This document shows positions 34,540-40,257 of a DNA stretch of 40,257 bases, in pieces. Below the pieces are notes generated by a model. The model worked only from the letters and a program-made list of their open reading frames with translations, was not told the origin of the DNA and searched no databases. Source of the stretch: an uncultured Bacteroidales bacterium (GTDB lineage Bacteria > Bacteroidota > Bacteroidia > Bacteroidales > Bacteroidaceae); the NCBI GenBank assembly GCA_902783885.1, contig CACZSQ010000066.1, positions 1 to 40,257 of the forward strand, given 5' to 3'. Position 1 is the stretch's first letter; every line of letters begins with the position of its first letter. The position numbers and the translations under genes were made by a program.

Positions 34540-35502
34540 ATGTCGAAAACAATGGACTTAAAGGCAGAAATACGGAGATTGGCAAAAGAAAAGAATGCAG
34601 TCATCATGGCTCACTACTACGTAGATGGTGAGATTCAGGATTTGGCTGATTTCATAGGCGACAGTCTGGCACTGGCTCAAGAGGCCGCTAAGACAGACGC
34701 CGACATTATTGTTCTTTGCGGTGTGCATTTCATGGGCGAAACGGCAGCCATTCTATGTCCCGACAAGAAAGTGCTTGTTCCGGATCCTGCAGCCACATGT
34801 TCTTTGGCTGAAAGCTGTCCGGCTGATGAGTTTTCAAAGTTCGTTGCAGCACATCCGGATCACACGGTAATATCTTATGTGAATACCACAGCAGCTACCA
34901 AAGCCTATACAGATATAGTTGTCACCAGTAGTAATGCCCGCCAGATTGTCGAGTCATTACCTCAGGATGCAAAGATTATTTTTGGTCCTGATCAGAATCT
35001 TGGCAGCTACATCAATTCCATTACTGGACGTAATATGTTGTTGTGGAATGGAGCTTGCCACGTTCATGCGCGTTTCAGCGTTGAGAAAATCATGGAGCTA
35101 AAGGTTCAACACCCTGGTGCAAAAGTTCTCGTACATCCAGAGTGTAAAGGACCAGTTGTTAAATTGGCAGATAAGGTAGGCAGCACGGCTGCTTTGCTCA
35201 AATATGCCATTGCCGATGAAGCTACGGAATTTATAGTTGCTACGGAGAGCGGTATTCTTCATGAGATGCAGAAGCAGGCACCGCAGAAAACCTTTATTCC
35301 TGCTCCTCCTGAGGAATCTTTCGATGAGTCAACAGGGAGAGCTGCTACTTGTGCGTGCAACGAATGTGAGTATATGAAAATGGTAACGCTCGAAAAGGTG
35401 TATCGTTGTCTGCGTGATGAACAACCTGTCGTCAGCGTAGCTCCAGAAATAGCCGAAAGAGCCATTAAGCCCATCAAAAGAATGCTGGAACTGAGTAAAT
35501 GA
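34540..35502 (+). CDS. nadA: Quinolinate synthase A
   Basis: NadA condenses iminoaspartate with dihydroxyacetone phosphate to quinolinate in NAD synthesis, using a [4Fe-4S] cluster. The expected Cys positions are in the phrases ATCSLAESC (Cys87, Cys93), HPECKGP (about 200) and CACNECEYM (about 287-292). The N-terminal VIMAHYYVDGEIQDLADFIGDSL is typical, as is FGPDQNLGSYI. Length 320 is normal. nadB and nadC are not adjacent. The downstream methyltransferase start overlaps its stop. Confidence 0.96.
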   Translation: MSKTMDLKAEIRRLAKEKNAVIMAHYYVDGEIQDLADFIGDSLALAQEAAKTDADIIVLCGVHFMGETAAILCPDKKVLVPDPAATCSLAESCPADEFSKFVAAHPDHTVISYVNTTAATKAYTDIVVTSSNARQIVESLPQDAKIIFGPDQNLGSYINSITGRNMLLWNGACHVHARFSVEKIMELKVQHPGAKVLVHPECKGPVVKLADKVGSTAALLKYAIADEATEFIVATESGILHEMQKQAPQKTFIPAPPEESFDESTGRAATCACNECEYMKMVTLEKVYRCLRDEQPVVSVAPEIAERAIKPIKRMLELSK

Positions 35503-36047
35503 GTAGGGGAGAGCTTTCTTATCGCAAATTGAAGATAACCGAAATGAATCGCATTTCGGTCCAGCAGTTTCATGAAATAGAGAAAATCCCACTGGTCGTG
35601 GTACTGGATCATGTACGTTCTTTATACAATGTAGGCAGCGTTTTTCGAACGAGTGATGCATTTCGCGTGAATGAGGTTGTACTTTGTGGTATTACCGCCA
35701 CGCCTCCCCATACAGAGATTCATAAGACAGCATTAGGAGCCGAAGAGAGTGTCTCATGGCGCTATTTCAAGGACACGATGGAAGCTGCTCAATCATTGCG
35801 GTCGGAAGGTTACACGCTGCTTGCTATTGAACAATGCGAAGGTTCCATGATGTTACAAGATTTTCAGCCAGATAAAACCAAAAAATATGCAGTCATTCTT
35901 GGCAACGAAGTAAAGGGCGTTCAACAATCAGTTATTGATGCTTGCGATGGCTGTCTTGAGATTCCGCAATTTGGCACAAAGCATTCCATGAATGTCAGTG
36001 TAACAGCAGGTATTATTATTTGGCATTTTGCTCAACGATTATTATAA
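35499..36047 (+). CDS. SpoU/TrmH-family RNA methyltransferase
   Basis: The 182-residue SPOUT protein contains the three family motifs: VLDHVRSLYNVGSVFRTSDAF (about 30-55), ILGNEVKGVQQ (about 135-145), and CLEIPQFGTKHSMNVSVTAG (about 155-175), which form the trefoil-knot SAM site. These enzymes 2'-O-methylate tRNA or rRNA; which position cannot be told. A later in-frame ATG (MNRISVQQF, residue 15) may be the real start, since the first residues are less conserved in appearance. The ATG at 35499 overlaps the nadA stop by 4 bp. Confidence 0.9.
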   Translation: MSRGELSYRKLKITEMNRISVQQFHEIEKIPLVVVLDHVRSLYNVGSVFRTSDAFRVNEVVLCGITATPPHTEIHKTALGAEESVSWRYFKDTMEAAQSLRSEGYTLLAIEQCEGSMMLQDFQPDKTKKYAVILGNEVKGVQQSVIDACDGCLEIPQFGTKHSMNVSVTAGIIIWHFAQRLL

Positions 36048-36102
36048 TTAGTATCAATATTAAGTATTATTAGGTATTATATTAAACAAAAAGATAATAA
36101 TA

Positions 36103-36134
36103 TTTGTGAGATAAATATCTTTTTGATACTTTTG
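36103..36134 (+). promoter_or_regulatory. Consensus Bacteroidetes promoter for the aldo/keto reductase
   Basis: TTTG (36103-36106) and TACTTTTG (36127-36134) are separated by 20 bp, the textbook -33/-7 arrangement for this phylum. The start codon lies 26 bp downstream. Confidence 0.8.
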
Positions 36135-36160
36135 CATCATCATTCGAAAACCGATAGCTT

Positions 36161-37129
36161 ATGGAGAGCATGAAATATCGTCGTTGTGGACAATCAGGAG
36201 TGCTTTTGCCGGCAATCTCTCTTGGCTTTTGGCATAACTTCGGGGAATTGACTCCCGAGTCGCAGAGCAGGGCAATAGCACGTGCTGCCTTTGACGCTGG
36301 CATCACCCATTTCGATTTAGCCAACAACTATGGTCCTCAGCCAGGAGCTGCCGAGTTACGATTGGGTAAGATGCTTCAGGATGATTTCCGAGGTCATCGT
36401 GACGAACTTTTTATCTCTACTAAGGCAGCATACGACATGTGGCCAGGACCGTATGGTTCCTGGGCGTCCCGCAAGCATCTAATGGCGAGTCTTGACCAGA
36501 GCCTTCAACGGATGCAGCTGGAGTATGTAGATTTGTTCTACTGTCATCGCTATGACCCTGAGACACCGCTCGAGGAGACGTTGCAGGCATTAGTGGATAT
36601 CGTCAGGGCTGGAAAGGCATTATACATCGGTCTGAGCCGTTGGCCCTTGGAGGCAGCAGAGAAAGGTTATCGTTATCTGCGTGAACGGGATGTACCCTGT
36701 CTGATATATCAAGGTCGCCTGAATCTCTTCGACCGTCAGCCGCTTCAGGAAGGTATTCTGGATTCAGCTCAGCAGGCAGGAGTAGGGTTTATTGGTTTCT
36801 CTCCCTTGGCTCAAGGATTGCTCACCAACCGTTATCTGAATGGCATTCCTGCTGACAGCCGCATGGCACACGATCCTCGATTCCTGAAGTCTGATATGCT
36901 GACACCTCAGATGCTTCAGCGTATTCGTGCGTTGAACGATGTGGCTCAGCAGCGCGGCGAAGACTTGGCTACCATGGCCCTTTCATGGATTTTGCAGCAT
37001 GAAGCTGTGACTAGTGTCATTATTGGTGCCAGTTCACCCGATCAGTTGCAGCGCAATCTGTCCTGTCTCAAGAGTGCACCTTTCACTGAGGAAGAGCTGA
37101 CAATTATTCAAACGATTATCAATAAATAG
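36161..37129 (+). CDS. Aldo/keto reductase (YghZ/GPR type)
   Basis: The 322-residue TIM-barrel enzyme reduces aldehydes with NADPH. The catalytic residues appear as FDLANNYGPQPGAAE (Asp and Tyr), ELFISTKAAYDMWPGPYGSW (Lys), and YVDLFYCHRYDPETPLEETL (His). The phrases GPYGSWASRKHLMASLDQSLQRMQLEYVD closely match YghZ, which reduces L-glyceraldehyde 3-phosphate and methylglyoxal. A substrate role in methylglyoxal detoxification is inferred. It has its own consensus promoter, and ddh follows 32 bp later. Confidence 0.92.
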   Translation: MESMKYRRCGQSGVLLPAISLGFWHNFGELTPESQSRAIARAAFDAGITHFDLANNYGPQPGAAELRLGKMLQDDFRGHRDELFISTKAAYDMWPGPYGSWASRKHLMASLDQSLQRMQLEYVDLFYCHRYDPETPLEETLQALVDIVRAGKALYIGLSRWPLEAAEKGYRYLRERDVPCLIYQGRLNLFDRQPLQEGILDSAQQAGVGFIGFSPLAQGLLTNRYLNGIPADSRMAHDPRFLKSDMLTPQMLQRIRALNDVAQQRGEDLATMALSWILQHEAVTSVIIGASSPDQLQRNLSCLKSAPFTEEELTIIQTIINK

Positions 37130-37161
37130 AAATTATTCAACATTTTTAAACACTAAACACA

Positions 37162-38061
37162 ATGAAAAAGATTCGTGCAGCCGTAGTAGGTTACGGTAAT
37201 ATTGGCAAGTACACGTTGGAGGCTCTGCAGGAGTCTCCGGATATGGAAATAGCAGGTATTGTCCGTCGCAAAGGCGCTGAGGACTGTCCCAAGGAGCTTG
37301 AAGATTATCAGGTTGTGAAGGATATCCGCGAACTGAAAGACGTCGATGTGGCTATCTTGGCCACACCCACACGCAGCGTAGAAGCCTACGCCAAGGAAAT
37401 ACTGTCTTTAGGTATCAACACGGTTGATTCTTTTGATATTCATACGCAGATAGTTTCACTTCGCCGCTCGCTCGATGCCGCTGCAAAGGCAGGCAAAGCC
37501 GTCAGCATCATCAGCGCCGGTTGGGATCCAGGATCGGACAGCGTTGTCCGTACGCTCATGGAGAGCTTGGCACCGAAGGGCGTCAGCTACACGAATTTTG
37601 GCCCAGGACGCTCGATGGGGCACTCCGTGGCTGTACGCTCCATCGCAGGCGTTCGCGACGCGCTGAGCGTAACAATTCCCCTTGGAACGGGTATTCATCG
37701 TCGTATGGTATATGTCGAGCTGGAGGACGGCGCCGATTTTGAGACCGTGAAGGCAGCCATCCTGAAAGATCCGTATTTCGTGAACGATGAGACACATGTC
37801 AACCAGGTTCCTTGTGTGAAGGATCTGAACGATGTGGGTCATGGCGTGAATCTCGTACGCAAGGGCGTTTCGGGTAAAACCCACAACCAGCTCTTCGAGT
37901 TCAATATGAAAATCAACAATCCTGCCCTCACGGCTCAGGTGCTGGTGAACGTTGCCCGTGCTTCCATGCGTCAGCAGCCCGGATGCTACACGATGATTGA
38001 GATACCTGTCATCGACCTGCTTCCTGGCGACAGAGAAGAGATTGTAGGGCATCTCGTTTAA
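37162..38061 (+). CDS. ddh: meso-Diaminopimelate dehydrogenase
   Basis: The 299-residue enzyme converts tetrahydrodipicolinate to meso-diaminopimelate in one step with NADPH and ammonia, giving both lysine and the peptidoglycan cross-linking residue. The N-terminal GYGNIGKYTLEAL is the nucleotide-binding loop; VDSFDIHTQI, ISAGWDPGSDSVVRTL and FGPGRSMGHSVAVRSI match the Ddh family. Length is typical (about 300). Bacteroidetes commonly use this route. It is 32 bp after the aldo/keto reductase gene and 43 bp before the ribF start. Confidence 0.95.
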   Translation: MKKIRAAVVGYGNIGKYTLEALQESPDMEIAGIVRRKGAEDCPKELEDYQVVKDIRELKDVDVAILATPTRSVEAYAKEILSLGINTVDSFDIHTQIVSLRRSLDAAAKAGKAVSIISAGWDPGSDSVVRTLMESLAPKGVSYTNFGPGRSMGHSVAVRSIAGVRDALSVTIPLGTGIHRRMVYVELEDGADFETVKAAILKDPYFVNDETHVNQVPCVKDLNDVGHGVNLVRKGVSGKTHNQLFEFNMKINNPALTAQVLVNVARASMRQQPGCYTMIEIPVIDLLPGDREEIVGHLV

Positions 38062-38104
38062 TCGTTAGCTATTCTCTCAAGGAGGAATTTATACTATTCA
38101 AGAT

Positions 38105-39061
38105 TTGAGTATAAAAGAAATAGATTCTACACGCCAACCTCTCCCCTCTCTTGATGGAAAGGGGAGAGGATTGGTCTGTACGATTGGTTTTTTTGACGGT
38201 GTACATCGTGGTCACCAGTGGTTAATCCAACAGGTGAAAGCAGAAGCTCATTGCCGCAGTGATCGCAGTTTGTTAATTACTTTCGACCGCCATCCTCGCT
38301 CCGTGTTTGCACCAGAGAGTGCACCATTGCTGCTGACCAGTATGGATGAAAAGATGTCGCTCCTGCGCGCTACGGGAGTCGATGACATCTTTATTCTTCC
38401 TTTTGACCGCGCTATGGCCGCTCTCACTGCGCGGGAGTTTATGGAGCAGGTGTTGAAGAAGCAGTTGGGCGTTTCCGTACTCGTCATAGGCTATGATCAT
38501 CATTTTGGGCGTCCTCAAGGTGAAACGTTTGAGGATTACAAAGCGTACGGACAGCAGCTTGGTATAGATGTGGTGTTGGCTCAGGAACTTCCAGGCGAGC
38601 ATGTCAGCAGTTCTGTTGTGCGCCATGCTTTGGAAGCGGGTGATGTCCGCGCGGCAGCACAGTTGCTGGGGCGCCCTTACATCTGGACAGGCCGAGTTGT
38701 CCACGGCCATGCTGTTGGGCATAAATTAGGTTTTCCTACGGCCAACCTGCAGAGTCTCTCATCCGATAAGCTCCTACCGGCTACAGGCTCCTACGCTGTG
38801 CTCATTCAGCATCAGTCATCTGTTTGGAAAGGGATGCTCAATATAGGCAGCAGACCCACGTTGGACAACGGGTCAGATGTATCCGTAGAGGCACATCTCT
38901 TCGATTTCGATGGTAATCTCTACGACGAAGAACTGACACTCTCCTTCATCAGCCGTCTGCGCCCGGAACGGCGTTTCAGCAGCGAGGAAGAGCTCACGCA
39001 CCAGCTTATGAAGGACCAGTCCTCAGCACTTGCTATACTCAATTCAGAATTAAAGGCATGA
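38105..39061 (+). CDS. ribF: Bifunctional riboflavin kinase/FAD synthetase
   Basis: The 318-residue enzyme makes FMN from riboflavin and FAD from FMN. The FAD synthetase part has CTIGFFDGVHRGHQWLI (HxGH motif) near residues 24-40 and YDHHFGRPQG near 135; the kinase part begins near 193 with GHAVGHKLGFPTANLQ. No in-frame ATG precedes the conserved start, so TTG at 38105 is chosen; another TTG lies at about 38170. An AGGAGG lies 17 bp before 38105. Residues 11-23 (QPLPSLDGKGRG) are encoded by a palindromic repeat. Its stop overlaps the cobI start by 4 bp. Confidence 0.93.
   Translation: MSIKEIDSTRQPLPSLDGKGRGLVCTIGFFDGVHRGHQWLIQQVKAEAHCRSDRSLLITFDRHPRSVFAPESAPLLLTSMDEKMSLLRATGVDDIFILPFDRAMAALTAREFMEQVLKKQLGVSVLVIGYDHHFGRPQGETFEDYKAYGQQLGIDVVLAQELPGEHVSSSVVRHALEAGDVRAAAQLLGRPYIWTGRVVHGHAVGHKLGFPTANLQSLSSDKLLPATGSYAVLIQHQSSVWKGMLNIGSRPTLDNGSDVSVEAHLFDFDGNLYDEELTLSFISRLRPERRFSSEEELTHQLMKDQSSALAILNSELKA
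38138..38169. repeat. Palindromic repeat encoding part of the RibF N-terminus
   Basis: CCTCTCCCC (38138-38146) pairs perfectly with GGGGAGAGG (38161-38169) across a 14-nt loop. It is of similar CT-rich character to the repeats in mnmG and after dtd, though not the same sequence. It lies in frame with ribF. Confidence 0.7.
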
Positions 39062-39758
39062 AATCTTCGTCAGTCACTTTCCTCTCCTTAGGTCCTGGTG
39101 ATCCGGAGCTGCTGACCTTGCAGGCGGTGAAGGCACTTCGCAGCGCGGATGTCGTGCTGCTTCCCGCCACACGCACCGTTGCCGGCGTCCAGTCCTCGCG
39201 TGCAGCAGAGATTGTAGGGGAGTGGTGTCCCCGTGAGCGACAGCGCTTCTATCCCTTGCCCATGAGCGCCGATCGTCAAGCCGTCATGGCAGTGTATGGC
39301 GAGATGTATTCCGATATTCTTCATTTTCTCAATGAAGGCAACAACGTCGTAGTAGGTGTAGAAGGCGACATCAGCATCTACGCCTCGATACATTATGTTC
39401 AGGACCGCCTTTGCGCAGATGGAATAGAAGTGCGTCAGCTGCCGGGTATTCCATCGTTTATTGCTGCAGCTTCCTGTGCCGCCCTTTCGCTGGTGAGCCA
39501 GCAGGAGCGTTTGCTGGTCATACCTGGTGACTGCAGTGCAGAGGAACTACTTGACCTTCTGCACAAGCATTATACCATAGTCCTGATGAAGCTGTCGCAC
39601 TGCCGCAAGGCGCTCACAACTCTGTTGCAGGGCAACAACAGTGTGGAGTGCCATTATATAGAAAACGTAGGGCTGCCTTCGGAATACTATTCCTCTGACA
39701 GCCCTACGATTCTATCACGCCAGATGCCTTATTTCTCTTTAGCTATTCTGAAGTTGCG

Positions 39759-39762
<4 letters not shown>
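39058..39762 (+). CDS. cobI: Precorrin-2 C20-methyltransferase
   Basis: The 234-residue SAM-dependent tetrapyrrole methylase carries the family motifs [20 protein letters not shown] (about 9-28), [22 protein letters not shown] (about 98-119), and [17 protein letters not shown] (about 126-142). Such enzymes methylate precorrin-2 at C20 in B12 synthesis; CobI and CbiL use different metal-free or cobalt forms, which the sequence alone does not settle. No other cobalamin gene is adjacent. The ATG overlaps the ribF stop by 4 bp. Its 3' end shares the bases TTAA with the convergent fumarase stop. Confidence 0.88.

Positions 39763-40257
<495 letters not shown>

Noticed and set aside
38062..38104. 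FMN riboswitch before ribF
   Set aside because: The gap to ddh is 43 bp, far shorter than the element.

Overview
The window looks like a chromosomal segment from a Bacteroidetes bacterium, most likely in or near Prevotella. The grounds are: promoters of the Bacteroidetes type (TAnnTTTG -7 boxes, almost no Shine-Dalgarno sequences); SPII lipoproteins; a PorZ-like type IX secretion component and proteins with C-terminal sorting domains; a meso-diaminopimelate dehydrogenase; and MnmG, LeuS, UvrC and NadA proteins of Bacteroidales character. This is read from the sequence and family knowledge; no database search was run.

Layout. (1) 1-4940: an unidentified reading-frame tail, a tRNA-Met (minus) with terminator and promoter, then a minus-strand operon dut > TPR lipoprotein > DUF4292 lipoprotein > EnvC-like murein hydrolase activator. 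(2) 4941-5244: a gene-free stretch holding six tandem 22-23 bp palindromic units and several other hairpins. (3) 5245-10403: five minus-strand genes for secreted or membrane proteins (WG-repeat-like lipoprotein, two exported proteins without known function, a sorting-domain protein, a membrane protein), with a membrane-anchored DNA-binding-like protein divergent at 10613. (4) 11732-19813: dgt, a secreted DUF6250-like protein, mnmG, apt, uvrC, dtd, deoC, ended by a strong terminator. A parS-like palindrome sits between apt and uvrC. (5) 20187-21588: a REP-associated (HUH/Y1) transposase carrying an extra DprA/SLOG-like C-terminal domain, split by one in-frame TGA, with copies of its own palindrome upstream and inside the linker. 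It overlaps pgeF by 4 bp. (6) 22368-25996: an MBOAT acyltransferase with an SGNH/DltD-like partner, bcp, and a convergent SDR. (7) 26010-40257: metY (minus); leuS, a YitT-family protein, rdgB, porZ; nadA and a SpoU methyltransferase; an aldo/keto reductase, ddh; ribF, cobI; and a class I fumarase cut by the window edge.

Most genes are housekeeping: nucleotide pool cleaning (dut, dgt, rdgB, dtd), tRNA modification and charging, DNA repair, envelope maintenance and cofactor synthesis. The unusual theme is repeats invading or building coding sequence. A pair of palindromes adds about 45 residues to MnmG. A related palindrome forms the RibF N-terminus. Low-complexity repeats encode the lipoprotein signal of the TPR protein. 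An inverted repeat covers the first porZ start codon. A REP-like palindrome sits in the transposase linker. Together with the transposase these suggest active or recent small palindromic repeats in this genome.
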